Source: Gemmatimonadota bacterium
GTDB taxonomy: Bacteria > Gemmatimonadota > Gemmatimonadetes > Gemmatimonadales > GWC2-71-9
Reading direction: 5' to 3'
Assembly: GCA_040388535.1 (NCBI GenBank)
Contig: JAZKBR010000003.1
Span: forward strand, 1 to 64,000
Length of the DNA stretch: 64,000 nt
Below, piece by piece: positions 44,079 through 52,889 of the stretch (positions are counted from its first letter, which is position 1; every line of letters starts with the position of its first letter). Both the position numbers and the translations under genes were made by a program. Below the pieces are notes generated by a model. The model did no database searches, had not been told where the DNA came from, and worked only from the letters and a program-made list of their open reading frames with translations.

Positions 44079-45371
44079 CTACTGCACGGTCGGCAGGGTG
44101 AAGCGCCAGAAGCGACGGCTCAATTCATCGTACAGGTACAACCCCCGACGCCCGCTCAATGCCATTCCGGGATAGAAAGGACGCATCCCCGGGGCCGGAG
44201 CACGCATCCGTCCGAGCAACTCGAACGGCGCGCGCCGGAATACCAGGATGGAGACCTCACTCGAGACAGTGTCGATCTGTGCGACGTAGAGGACCGGCCG
44301 GACCCGATCCATGCGCAGCCCGAGGGCGAAACCGGCAAGGGAGGTGTCCTTCAGGACGGCACCCGAGGTGGCATCAAAGAGCAACAAATGGTTGTCCTGA
44401 AACGCGGGCGGAGTCCGTGCCCCGAGCAGCGCCAGCACGGTGCCGTCTGGCGAGAAGTCCACCCCCTGCGCATTTCGAGTCGGTGCCCGGAACGCAACAT
44501 CGCCCGACGGGAGGGAGTAGACGGGAATGCCCGGCGCGGACCCATAACCGCTGATCGTCGCCCGATCGCCGCGGGGCGAGAAGTGAATACCCCAAGCGAC
44601 AGTCCCTAAGTCCTCCTTCCAGTCCACGAGCTTGGTACCATCAGTCCGGAGGATCCAGGTCCCGCGATCATCGCCAATGAACCATGTGTTTGGCCCGAAC
44701 TGGGCCCGGTTGTAGTACCAGATATCGTCTTTCAACCAGCCGATTTCAGGATGTTCGGCAATCTTCGTCGGCACAGGTGTGGTCACCCACGACTCCAGTA
44801 CTCCTCCCGGAGGGAGGTAGAGCACGGTGCCCGGCAAATAGGTCGGCCCAGGCCCGGTCTGGGGATAGGCTCGACCCGGCGGCCCAATGCTCCTGGTCGT
44901 GCCGGTTTCGAGTTCAACGATGACCGGATATCCAAGGATGTTCATTCCATAGATGGCGGCGGTGTTGTCTCCCGTCCACTGGTACGGCTCGGTCCAGAGC
45001 GACATACCAGGATCCGCGTACACCCCGCCGTCCGCGAACCCTGCGATGCTGATTGCCGGCAACAGAAAGTGGTATCCGTCGACGTCCAGCGAGACCGAGA
45101 GCTGCCCAGTGGCTGCAGCGGGCAGCTTCCCGCTCATCACGGTGTCGCTGACCCGCGCGAGATTCACGGTGAAGGTGTCGGCCTTCAGCACCGCCGTTCC
45201 GGTGGTGTGCCGGAAATCGGCGGACGTCACCCGCACCTCGGCGCCGGGCCACGGATCGGGGACACTGATCGCGAAGGTGCCGGACGGTCCAGCGTCGGCG
45301 ATGGTGCCGCAACCAGGGAGCAGGACCGAAGCTGCAATGACAGCGAGGGAGCGCAGCAGAGCGCGGGGCAT
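44079..45371 (-). CDS. Lipoprotein with beta-propeller-like region
   Basis: A 430-residue lipoprotein (MPRALLRSLAVIAASVLLPGC). Residues 20-100 look like a beta-sandwich domain. The rest consists of strands with WD40-like character (GIHFSPRGDRATISGYGS, GVDFSPDGTVLALLGAR, LLFDATSGAVLKDTS), so a seven-bladed propeller is likely. Ligand unknown. The ATG at 45371 has GGAGG 5 nt upstream. It begins 101 bp past the end of the DUF4142 gene and stops 5 bp before the OsmC start. Confidence 0.82.
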   Translation of the reverse strand: MPRALLRSLAVIAASVLLPGCGTIADAGPSGTFAISVPDPWPGAEVRVTSADFRHTTGTAVLKADTFTVNLARVSDTVMSGKLPAAATGQLSVSLDVDGYHFLLPAISIAGFADGGVYADPGMSLWTEPYQWTGDNTAAIYGMNILGYPVIVELETGTTRSIGPPGRAYPQTGPGPTYLPGTVLYLPPGGVLESWVTTPVPTKIAEHPEIGWLKDDIWYYNRAQFGPNTWFIGDDRGTWILRTDGTKLVDWKEDLGTVAWGIHFSPRGDRATISGYGSAPGIPVYSLPSGDVAFRAPTRNAQGVDFSPDGTVLALLGARTPPAFQDNHLLLFDATSGAVLKDTSLAGFALGLRMDRVRPVLYVAQIDTVSSEVSILVFRRAPFELLGRMRAPAPGMRPFYPGMALSGRRGLYLYDELSRRFWRFTLPTVQ

Positions 45372-45472
45372 ATCGTACCTCCGGGGGGCGCACGATCGAG
45401 GCCGAGCTGCCTCCCGATCGGGACACAACTCGACCTCAATATTACGACCGGCGGCGGCCTGACGCCAACGCC

Positions 45473-46030
45473 TTACTTCTTGAGCAACTTCTCGCCAGCC
45501 TCTTCGTGCGCGCGCAGCATCTTCTGCCGATCGGCGAGGAAGATCCGGACCTCGCTCCGCTGCGCCTTGGCCGGCAGGGCGGCCACGTCCTTCTTGAGCA
45601 AGGCATCGTGGGCATCGATCGTGTAGCGCAGGTACGCCTGGTCAAAGGCCACGCCGGTGAGCAGGTTGAGCTTGTCCATCGCCGCTTTCTGCGCCCGCGC
45701 CATCATCGAATCCGATGGCAGCACCCGCACCACATTCAGCGCCTTGGCGAGGTTGGCGCCGTCGGTGAGCGACTTCTGATGATCCTTGAGCACCGTGGCG
45801 GCATAGCCCTTCACCGCGCCGTTGCTCCCCTTCGTCGTCGCCAGCGTCGACGCCTCGATCATGTTGGCATCAGCAGCGTTGATGGTGCCGAGTACCACCG
45901 CATCGCCGGTGCGCGGCATCACCTTGGCCTGCTGCACCGAATTCACCGGGCGCCCTTCCGTCACCGCGGGGGGCGGCGTGGGTGCCTGGGTCTGCATCAT
46001 CATCAGAATGGTCATCATTCCAGCCAGCAT
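45473..46030 (-). CDS. DUF4142 family exported protein
   Basis: A 185-residue protein. The start MLAGMMTILMMMQTQAPT looks like a short, Met-rich signal peptide. The mature part matches DUF4142, a ferritin-like four-helix bundle (ADANMIEASTLATTKGSNGAVKGYAATV, DHQKSLTDGANL, AYLRYTIDAHDALLKK), with His near the usual positions. The function is unknown; often periplasmic and stress related. The ATG at 46030 has GAGG 5 nt upstream. It lies 15 bp after the phosphoesterase gene, at the end of the overlapping operon that begins at 51643. Confidence 0.9.
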   Translation of the reverse strand: MLAGMMTILMMMQTQAPTPPPAVTEGRPVNSVQQAKVMPRTGDAVVLGTINAADANMIEASTLATTKGSNGAVKGYAATVLKDHQKSLTDGANLAKALNVVRVLPSDSMMARAQKAAMDKLNLLTGVAFDQAYLRYTIDAHDALLKKDVAALPAKAQRSEVRIFLADRQKMLRAHEEAGEKLLKK

Positions 46031-46045
46031 GGCACACCTCGTCCT

Positions 46046-47044
46046 TCAAGGAGACTGCTTGGGAGCTGCCGTGGAGTCCTGGTGGCACTTGCCGCCTGCC
46101 GGATCCCAGACACGGCCGTTGACATCGATGAATGCGGAACGGAACTCGCCTTTGCCGAGCGTGAGCTTGAGGACACCGAAATAGCCCTGGACGCGCGCCG
46201 CGCTCGTGGGCCGCGGGTTATCACGGAAGCCGCGCAAATCGCCGCCTCCGGTTCCGACGACAAACTCCACCATGCCCTTGGTCGAATCGATGACGCCGAA
46301 AGCCGTCTGCGGATGGAAGCGCTCGTAATCGTGGTCGTGACCATTGAGGATCAGGTCGACACCGCCGTCCTGCAGCAATTGCCACATCGGGCGCACCGAA
46401 GGAGAATCACCGTGCCAGCCGGTGCTGAAGAGCGGCTGGTGCCAGTAGGCCATCGAGCAGAACTTCTGCGGCCCCTTCAATTCATTCCGGACCCAATCCT
46501 CCTGCGCCTTCCGCTCGGCATCGCTGAATGACGGGTTCACGATGATCTCGCCGTTGATCACGATCACGTGCCACTCACCCACGTCGTAGCTGTAGTAGCC
46601 CTTCTTGGACGAGCCGGCCTTGTTGCCGAAGTACTGGTAGTACGGCGCCGCACCGACGGTCTGGTGTTCGTGGTTGCCCGGCGTCGGGTGGATCTTCTTC
46701 AGGATCCGCTTGGTGGAGTCCCCCCACGACGGCGCGAAGCAGAGTGCGAAGTTGCTCGCCGAGCCCTCCGGGTAGGCATTGTCGCCGAGGGTGAAGACCT
46801 CGTCGGAGGCCACCTTCGCAGCACTGTCGGCCTTGAGGACACTGTCGACGATGCGGGCGGTTTGTTCATCGCCATCGGTGCCGCAGACGGCGATGTCGCC
46901 GACCCCGATCATCACCGAGGCCCCCGACAGTGCGACCTGCTCGGCGGTAGCGGTGGCCGGTGCCGGCGTGATGTTCACCGGAATCTTGCAGGCGAGCACC
47001 ACGATGGTGCCGAGAATGACAAGTGTGACGACGCGCGATTTCAT
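46046..47044 (-). CDS. Metallophosphoesterase lipoprotein (calcineurin/purple acid phosphatase-like)
   Basis: A 332-residue lipoprotein (MKSRVVTLVILGTIVVLAC). All metal-site motifs of the calcineurin-like fold are present: GVGDIAVCGT (Asp), TLGDNAYPEG, PTPGNHEHQ, WHQPLF and NGHDHDYERF. It should hydrolyse phosphomonoesters or diesters on the outer face of a membrane. It overlaps the upstream Omp85-like gene by 4 nt. In some Bacteroidota I recall a phosphoesterase fused to this type of barrel protein; here they are separate coupled genes. Confidence 0.95.
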   Translation of the reverse strand: MKSRVVTLVILGTIVVLACKIPVNITPAPATATAEQVALSGASVMIGVGDIAVCGTDGDEQTARIVDSVLKADSAAKVASDEVFTLGDNAYPEGSASNFALCFAPSWGDSTKRILKKIHPTPGNHEHQTVGAAPYYQYFGNKAGSSKKGYYSYDVGEWHVIVINGEIIVNPSFSDAERKAQEDWVRNELKGPQKFCSMAYWHQPLFSTGWHGDSPSVRPMWQLLQDGGVDLILNGHDHDYERFHPQTAFGVIDSTKGMVEFVVGTGGGDLRGFRDNPRPTSAARVQGYFGVLKLTLGKGEFRSAFIDVNGRVWDPAGGKCHQDSTAAPKQSP

Positions 47045-49656
47045 GGAAACATCCCTTCAGGAACGATGCGAAGCGTGATGACACCGGCGTGGCCGGCATC
47101 ATTCGCGCGCATCACCCTGACATCTAGTGTGAGATCGTGGAACCCGACCCAGAACCCGGCGCCGAGGGCATTGTGCCAGCCGAAGGGAGAATTCCCCTTC
47201 ACATAGACGCGTCCCGCGTCGGCGGTGGCGAGCAGACCGGTATTCACCGGCAACAGGAGGTTGAACGTGAACAACGGAATGCGGAGTTCGGCGGTGCCAT
47301 AGAGCGAGGCATCGCCGGCGTAGCGCTGCAAGTCCAGTGTGCGGACATCATTGCGCCCGCCGATGAAGGCCGACTCCTGGAAGGGGAATTCGCCGAACAC
47401 CTTCTTGCCGCCAAGGCGCAGGCCCAGGTAGGGATGCAACGGCAGCGGTAGCGTGACGTACTGCGCCACCAGCGCACTGATGTTGCCGAATGAGTGCTCG
47501 ACATCCCACACCGCGGGGAAGTAGCTCGCGCTCAGGTCGATAATATTGCCGCGCTTGGCGTGGCGCGTCGGCACGCGGTTGTCGTGATAGAGCGACCAGC
47601 GCACGCCCGCCTCGCCGAACTTGCCGGCGCCATAGGGCAGCGATGCCGAGATGAATCTCCCAGGCGTGCTGTCGGTGATGGAGTACTGGGCTACCGGTCC
47701 GATGCCCATCGTGGTGGACTTGCTGAGCTCGATGGCCAGCGCCGGCTGGAACAGCCACTGCCGCTGATTCAGGGCGTAGAAATCAGTGCGCGGAGCCGAG
47801 GTTCCGATCACGATCCCATCGCTCTGGGGCGAAAGATTCCCCTGACCGTGATAGTTGAGCATCTCGAGGTCCGACACCCGGGCGAGGGTCGTGATATGGA
47901 GCGCCGAACTCTCGAAGCGCTTGTCGTGATTGAGCGCGACCGCAAAGCCCTTGGCCTTGAACGAGTAGCGGCCCTCGAGGGCGATCCTGCTGCTGTACGG
48001 TTCGTCCCGAAAGCCATAGCTCGTGCGGGCAAAGCCCAGGCGCGGCGCAACACCGAAATCGTGGTTGAGGCCGAGCCCTGCCGTCGGGCCGCTCTTGCCA
48101 CCGTAATCCTTGTGCGGCTCGACCGGGCCGCCCGCCTGGTCCACCAGCGGTCGGCGATTGAACAGGGTGTCAGGGCCGTAGGAGACGCCCGTGGTGGCGC
48201 CGGAGTCGTAAAACCGGGTCGGGTGATGATTGCCCCCGACGACCGAGGAATCCACCAGCAGGTTGGTGCCGTTGCCGCCGATGACGCGCAGCGCGATGCT
48301 CGACCTCGCGGTGCCGCGCACCACGGCGGCATCATCGCCGCCATGGAGGTAGAGCCGCAGCTGCGTGGTCTCGGCCGCATCGAAGCGGCGGTAGAAATAG
48401 CGCTGGCCCGTGGCGTCGTCGAGCTCGACATCGACGTGACGTTCATCGACCCTGGTCACGATGGCCCGGTCGGCCGCGTCCGTCGCATGAATGTCGACGA
48501 CGCCAGCGAGGTAGGCGTACAGGCGATCGGCCTCGGCCGGGAGCGAATCACGTCGCACGCGCAGCCGGCCACGAAGCGCCGGCACGCTGGCGTGATATTC
48601 CGCCGGCATCGCGGCAATCGCGTTGTCGATGGCCGCGTCACTGAGCTGCCGCGTCGTCGCCTGCGCGACCGAATCCCAGGTGCGCTTGTCGAGCCCGGCC
48701 AGCAGCCGGCGGTCGAACTGGAGCGAATTCCAGGTCAGGCCGCGGAGCGATGGATAGCCGCTGTCGAAGACCATCAGGTTGGCGGACATCTTCCGACTGA
48801 TACTCGGCAGCAAGCCGCGCACCGAGATGAAGGCCTTGTCGTAGTCGCGCGAGATCGGCCGCCATGCAGCGCCGGTGGCGTCCTTGGCACGCGCCCACTT
48901 CCACTGCCCCGGATGCCGATCCCAGTTGTTCACGAGCATGTCGACGAGGCGTGCCGCGAGGAACGCCGTGGTGTCGATCCGCGTCGCCGGGTCGCGGTCC
49001 AGTCGCTGCAGCAGCGTGTCGCTGTCGATCACATCGATCGGACCGGGGAATCCCTCCGCGCCGCCAGCGTGCTTGCCGGGCACACGCGCGAAGCCGCCAA
49101 CCCGGTGCGCGAACTCCTTGCGGAACTTGCCGAGCGCCGGATCATCGGGCATCGCAACGAGCACGGGCGTGTCGTGGTGCACCCCGACGGCTTCGAGCAA
49201 TCGTGGCACGACAAGGTTCGCCGCCGGATGACTGTTGCTGATCTGATCCTGCGCCGTCCGGCGGGCCACGCCGACATCCGCCATGCCACCGGGGACCTCG
49301 ACATGATCCTTGTCGAAGGAGCGGAAGACGAACTCCTCACCCGCCGGATTGGAGAACTGCAACGACTTGGTCTGCTTGCCGCCGCCGGCCTTTTCTGGCG
49401 TCAGTCCGCCCTCCGCGTGCTGCAGATCGAGCACCGGAATGCGCACCGGCTGGGTCCAGAGATCCCGGTAGGTACCACCCAGGAGGAACCGATGGAAGCC
49501 GCCGGCCTGATAGTGCTTGCCGACCGCCACGGTGACGCTGTCGTGGCTGCGAAGGTCGAGCGCCGTGCCCTGGGCGCGGAGTGCGAGAGGCGCGCCGAGC
49601 AGCAGCGCGAACGGCATCAGGGGGAAATGGCGGAAGCGCACGCGAAAGCTCCTCAT
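47041..49656 (-). CDS. Kinase-like domain fused to an Omp85/BamA-type barrel
   Basis: An 871-residue exported protein (signal peptide to about residue 28). The N-terminal half resembles an atypical kinase fold of the HipA/CotH/Fam20C kind: a possible nucleotide-strand FVFRSFDKD (109-117), a catalytic-loop-like NNWDRHPGQW (243-252) and a metal-site-like PISRDYDKAF (267-276). Residues from about 540 form a BamA/surface-antigen-like barrel, with Gly-aromatic strands and GVRWSLYHDN, YLGLRLGGKKVF, LLPVNTGLLATADAGRVY. The kinase reading is inference from these motifs. Both ends overlap neighbours by 4 nt (ATGA), coupling it to the propeller lipoprotein upstream and the phosphoesterase downstream. 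Confidence 0.85.
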   Translation of the reverse strand: MRSFRVRFRHFPLMPFALLLGAPLALRAQGTALDLRSHDSVTVAVGKHYQAGGFHRFLLGGTYRDLWTQPVRIPVLDLQHAEGGLTPEKAGGGKQTKSLQFSNPAGEEFVFRSFDKDHVEVPGGMADVGVARRTAQDQISNSHPAANLVVPRLLEAVGVHHDTPVLVAMPDDPALGKFRKEFAHRVGGFARVPGKHAGGAEGFPGPIDVIDSDTLLQRLDRDPATRIDTTAFLAARLVDMLVNNWDRHPGQWKWARAKDATGAAWRPISRDYDKAFISVRGLLPSISRKMSANLMVFDSGYPSLRGLTWNSLQFDRRLLAGLDKRTWDSVAQATTRQLSDAAIDNAIAAMPAEYHASVPALRGRLRVRRDSLPAEADRLYAYLAGVVDIHATDAADRAIVTRVDERHVDVELDDATGQRYFYRRFDAAETTQLRLYLHGGDDAAVVRGTARSSIALRVIGGNGTNLLVDSSVVGGNHHPTRFYDSGATTGVSYGPDTLFNRRPLVDQAGGPVEPHKDYGGKSGPTAGLGLNHDFGVAPRLGFARTSYGFRDEPYSSRIALEGRYSFKAKGFAVALNHDKRFESSALHITTLARVSDLEMLNYHGQGNLSPQSDGIVIGTSAPRTDFYALNQRQWLFQPALAIELSKSTTMGIGPVAQYSITDSTPGRFISASLPYGAGKFGEAGVRWSLYHDNRVPTRHAKRGNIIDLSASYFPAVWDVEHSFGNISALVAQYVTLPLPLHPYLGLRLGGKKVFGEFPFQESAFIGGRNDVRTLDLQRYAGDASLYGTAELRIPLFTFNLLLPVNTGLLATADAGRVYVKGNSPFGWHNALGAGFWVGFHDLTLDVRVMRANDAGHAGVITLRIVPEGMFP

Positions 49657-50558
49657 GGCCGGCGATAGAGGGTGAGGCGAGCGGCATCCTGCTTCGCTTC
49701 ATCGCCAATGATGAGAATGTGGTCGCTGGTGATGGCAAGTCCCTCGGCCTGTTCGTGCCCCTTGGGCAGCTCGCGCACCGATACCACGGCGCCAGCCGGG
49801 GTCACCTCGAGCAGGCCCTTCTCGATCGAGCCCACCAGGAGGTAATTGCCGTTGGCCGGATCGATGGCGATGTCGGAAGGATGAAAAGTTTTCCAACCCA
49901 CTGATTCGGTCACCTCGGACATCGGGATGCGGAGGGCATTCGCCTTCTGGGCGGCGACGTCACCGATGCTGTCCACGGGCACCCGGAAGATCACCACGGC
50001 ATCGCGCAGCGCCTTGTCGTGCACCGTCTTGCACGCGAGGAGCAGGGTGCGGTGCGCGGCGTCATACGTCATCGACTCGAATTCGCACTCGGCGCCGAGG
50101 CCGGTGTTGGTCATGGTGAACGGCACGGCGGTCTTGTCGGCACCTTCGAGGAAGCGGAAGAGCTTACCGTCACTCGTCAGCAACAACACCGTGTCGCCGA
50201 TGGTCGTGATCGCCTCGAAATCACCCTGCACGCGCGGCGTGCCGACCGTGAACTTCTTCACGATCAGGCCGCTCTTGTAATCGATCTCGAATACCCGACC
50301 CTGCTCATCGCCGTGCGCGAGCAGCCGCCCATTGCCGGTGAGCGCCAGCCCGGACAGCTCCTTGAGCTGCTCGGGCATAATCCAGAGGGCGATTGGCTTG
50401 TCGGGGTTGCCGGTGCTGTCCGCCAGGGCGCTGTCGATTCTCGCCCGGCGTGCCGTCATGACGGCGCTGTCGCCGGTGGCGGCACCGGCGCTCGCACCGT
50501 GCCCGCACGCCGCGAGGAGCGCCAGCCCAAGCAAGCCACCGACCTTCACGACACTCAC
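49653..50558 (-). CDS. SdiA-regulated/phytase-like beta-propeller lipoprotein
   Basis: A 301-residue lipoprotein (VKVGGLLGLALLAACGHG). After a linker, residues 60-300 form a propeller with ELSGLALTGNGRLLAHGDEQGRVFEIDY, GDFEAITTIGDTVLLLTSDGKLF and PSDIAIDPANGNYLLVGS. These are hallmarks of SdiA-regulated and 3-phytase-type propellers; acidic residues in the blades may bind Ca2+ and a phosphate ester. The start is a GTG at 50558 overlapping the DUF4956 stop (GTGA). Its stop overlaps the start of the kinase-like barrel gene. Confidence 0.88.
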   Translation of the reverse strand: MSVVKVGGLLGLALLAACGHGASAGAATGDSAVMTARRARIDSALADSTGNPDKPIALWIMPEQLKELSGLALTGNGRLLAHGDEQGRVFEIDYKSGLIVKKFTVGTPRVQGDFEAITTIGDTVLLLTSDGKLFRFLEGADKTAVPFTMTNTGLGAECEFESMTYDAAHRTLLLACKTVHDKALRDAVVIFRVPVDSIGDVAAQKANALRIPMSEVTESVGWKTFHPSDIAIDPANGNYLLVGSIEKGLLEVTPAGAVVSVRELPKGHEQAEGLAITSDHILIIGDEAKQDAARLTLYRRP

Positions 50559-51643
50559 TTGGCGGCCTGCTTTTCGTGCGATGCGGCTTCGCCGACTTCG
50601 AGGTCGACCGCATTCACCGCATCGCCTGCCCCTTCACGAATCGCCGTGAGCATCTTGTCGCGCGTGACGCTCTTCCGGATCCCCACCAGGTAGTACAGTT
50701 CGGCTGGCTTGCCTTCGGTGGTGATCACCTGATCGAGGCGCCAGCGGCGGGCGAGGACGTTGAGGACGAGCTCGATCCGCTTCTGCGCTTCGGCCACGGA
50801 TTCGGTCGTGACCGTGAGCACGGCATTGAAGCGGGGCTTCTTCTGTGTGGGCCCCAGCGCCTTGCTGACGCGATCGAAGCGCTTGGCGAGGACGGCGGCC
50901 TTCTTGGGGGAGAGCGCCAGAATCAGGTCGCGGTCGGGCACGCCCAGTGCAGTATCGCGTTCGGCGAGATCGCCCAGCGGCTCGGACCACTGTGAGGCCG
51001 CGGTTGGTTCGAGCACGTTTCGGCCGAAATCGTACCGCCAGATCATCAATACGACGAAGTTGAATGTCACCGAGAGGACCGCAGCAACAATCAGCGACTG
51101 CACCCCGGCGGCGAGGCCGACGCCGATGCCGAGGAAGATGTAGACCATGTCGCGGACGTCCTGCGTCGTGGTCCGGAAGCGCAACCCCGCCACGATCCCG
51201 CCCAGCGAGAAGGCGAGTGCGAGGGAGGTCCGCACCACGAGCACGATCCCCGCGACGACCAGTGGCAGGATCACGAGGGTTTGCACGACGCTCTGGGAGA
51301 AGTCGCGTGCGCGTCGCGCCGACATGAAGACCCAGCTCACCGGCAGCATCAGGGCGAGGGTGCTGAACATCACGATGAGGGTGGTGATGACCAGGTCGAG
51401 TCCACCCTCGACCGCGACACTCCCGCCTTTCACCGCGGGAGCGAGTCCATCCGCAAGGAGATCGGGATTCCCGGTCAGCGCGGCGACGTGCCCTCCACCG
51501 AAGAGGAGTGCCGCCGCCCCGGGCACGAAATAGCAGACCACGAAGATCACGGCGCCGAGGAAGAGATAGTATGCGACCAGACGCTGGATCGGTTTCGCTG
51601 ACCCGAGGGTGAGCGCATCCATCATCCGCTTGAAGAATCCCAT
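50555..51643 (-). CDS. DUF4956 membrane protein
   Basis: A 362-residue protein with about five membrane helices (residues 25-210), including the DUF4956 core SLGGIVAGLRFRTTTQDVRDMVYIFLGIGVGLAAGV. The C-terminal 150 residues are a cytoplasmic ferredoxin-like domain (VLTVTTESVAEAQKRIELVLN). From what I know, DUF4956 often co-occurs with VTC-type polyphosphate polymerase and CotH-kinase genes, which fits the phosphate-related neighbours here. First gene of the 4-nt-overlap operon. A fold-back sequence (51662-51720) lies just upstream of the ATG. Confidence 0.93.
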   Translation of the reverse strand: MGFFKRMMDALTLGSAKPIQRLVAYYLFLGAVIFVVCYFVPGAAALLFGGGHVAALTGNPDLLADGLAPAVKGGSVAVEGGLDLVITTLIVMFSTLALMLPVSWVFMSARRARDFSQSVVQTLVILPLVVAGIVLVVRTSLALAFSLGGIVAGLRFRTTTQDVRDMVYIFLGIGVGLAAGVQSLIVAAVLSVTFNFVVLMIWRYDFGRNVLEPTAASQWSEPLGDLAERDTALGVPDRDLILALSPKKAAVLAKRFDRVSKALGPTQKKPRFNAVLTVTTESVAEAQKRIELVLNVLARRWRLDQVITTEGKPAELYYLVGIRKSVTRDKMLTAIREGAGDAVNAVDLEVGEAASHEKQAAK

Positions 51644-51661
51644 CTCGCCGTCCGTGGAGGG

Positions 51662-51720
51662 TGTGGTGTCTCGATCCTGTCACGCTGGAAGACGGACTAG
51701 TCCTTCCGGGAGACACCACA
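51662..51720 (-). promoter_or_regulatory. Inverted repeat upstream of the DUF4956 operon
   Basis: TGTGGTGTCTC (51662-51672) and GAGACACCACA (51710-51720) are perfect complements; between them is a palindromic GGACTAGTCC (51694-51703). It ends 18 bp before the operon's first ATG, so it is either an operator for the promoter or a structured leader. It has no T-run. Confidence 0.6.
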
Positions 51721-51805
51721 TTGGGACGTGCGTGCAAACGCTGCAGGGTGCGTCGTCTACCCCGCGATCACCTTTGCTCCATCTTCCGGGTGAGGGGGCG
51801 GCGCC

Positions 51806-52819
51806 TCACTGTGCGCGAAAGACCCCCACTGCCCCCTTCGTCGCATCCGCGAAGGCGTGGCTCACGAACGGATACAGGCCTGCCTCGACCAGTCGCAGTT
51901 CGAAGATGGCGCCCCCACCCACCGGCACATTCCAGGTCTGCATCCCTTCAAACGGCCGCCCGAATCCATCGGCGATGACACGATCGAAGATCCCGCCGAC
52001 CACGTGGAAGGATGAGATGCGATTCGGCCCCGCGTTTACGACATAGAGCCGGATCGGCTTGTTCAGGGCGGCCGGAATGGGATGCGTTGCGTAGCGGGAG
52101 GCGACGCCATTGAACACGACGTAGTCGGGCGAGGCGTTGAGGACCTTGTCCCAGTTCATCCCGTGAATCGAATCGGCTCCCGCCGCCGGCCCGAGATAGA
52201 ACTCGCTCTGCACCAGCACGAACTCCTGCGCCGGGGAGCGCGCCACACGTGGGTCGATGATCAACGCGCCATACATCCCGTTGGCAATATGACTCGCGAC
52301 CGGTGCCGTGCCGCAGTGGTACATGAACACGCCAGGGACCCGTGGCACGAACCGGAATTGCACGCTGTCGTGGGGCATCACATTGCGATAGGCACGATCC
52401 GGTGCCAGCTCGGCCGCATGAAAATCGATGGAGTGGGGCATCGGCGCGCCGTTGACGAGCGTGACATCGACGGTGTCCCCGACGGTGAAGCGCATTGTGG
52501 GGCCCGGGACAATGGAATCGAAGGTCCAGGCATCGTACATCACGCCCGGTGCAATCTCGTGGCGGATATGCACGGTCACGAGCCGCACGGTGCGGTGCCG
52601 GCTCGCGGTGCGAGCCGGTGCGTCGGCTGCACGATCGGGGGAGGTGCTGGGTGTCCCGATCGGGGCCTCCCCGTGCGAGACGGCGGCCGGGGAGGCCGCC
52701 GGGGCCGCCGGGGCCGCCGCCGGCTTCGTGCTCGCGGGCGGGGCGGCTGGAGTCGTGCGTGGGGTATCGCAGGCGCTGATGGTGAGCGTGGCGATCAGGA
52801 GCAGCGAGATCTGACGCAT
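51806..52819 (-). CDS. Two-domain multicopper oxidase, copper nitrite reductase (NirK)-like
   Basis: A 337-residue lipoprotein-like protein (MRQISLLLIATLTISAC) with an Ala/Pro-rich linker up to about residue 70. Two cupredoxin domains follow. NirK-type motifs: PHSIDFHAAE (two His, plus the catalytic-type Asp; residues about 128-137), MYHCGTAP with the Type 1 Cu Cys and His, and a possible Met in HIANGMYG. The second domain has SSFHVVGGIFD and FVSHAF, which could complete the Type 2 site. It might reduce nitrite to NO; other two-domain laccase-like oxidases remain possible. Confidence 0.85.
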   Translation of the reverse strand: MRQISLLLIATLTISACDTPRTTPAAPPASTKPAAAPAAPAASPAAVSHGEAPIGTPSTSPDRAADAPARTASRHRTVRLVTVHIRHEIAPGVMYDAWTFDSIVPGPTMRFTVGDTVDVTLVNGAPMPHSIDFHAAELAPDRAYRNVMPHDSVQFRFVPRVPGVFMYHCGTAPVASHIANGMYGALIIDPRVARSPAQEFVLVQSEFYLGPAAGADSIHGMNWDKVLNASPDYVVFNGVASRYATHPIPAALNKPIRLYVVNAGPNRISSFHVVGGIFDRVIADGFGRPFEGMQTWNVPVGGGAIFELRLVEAGLYPFVSHAFADATKGAVGVFRAQ

Positions 52820-52889
52820 CCGGGACCTGCGAAGAGGGGAGATGGTGAGAGTACTCGTCTGTCCCCCCGGGCGTAACTCCTCCGAAGGA

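Noticed and set aside
47494-49668. A 724-codon open frame on the plus strand
   Set aside because: Antisense to the kinase-like/Omp85 gene, rich in Arg/His/Glu with no recognisable domain; GC-rich codon bias on the other strand explains it.
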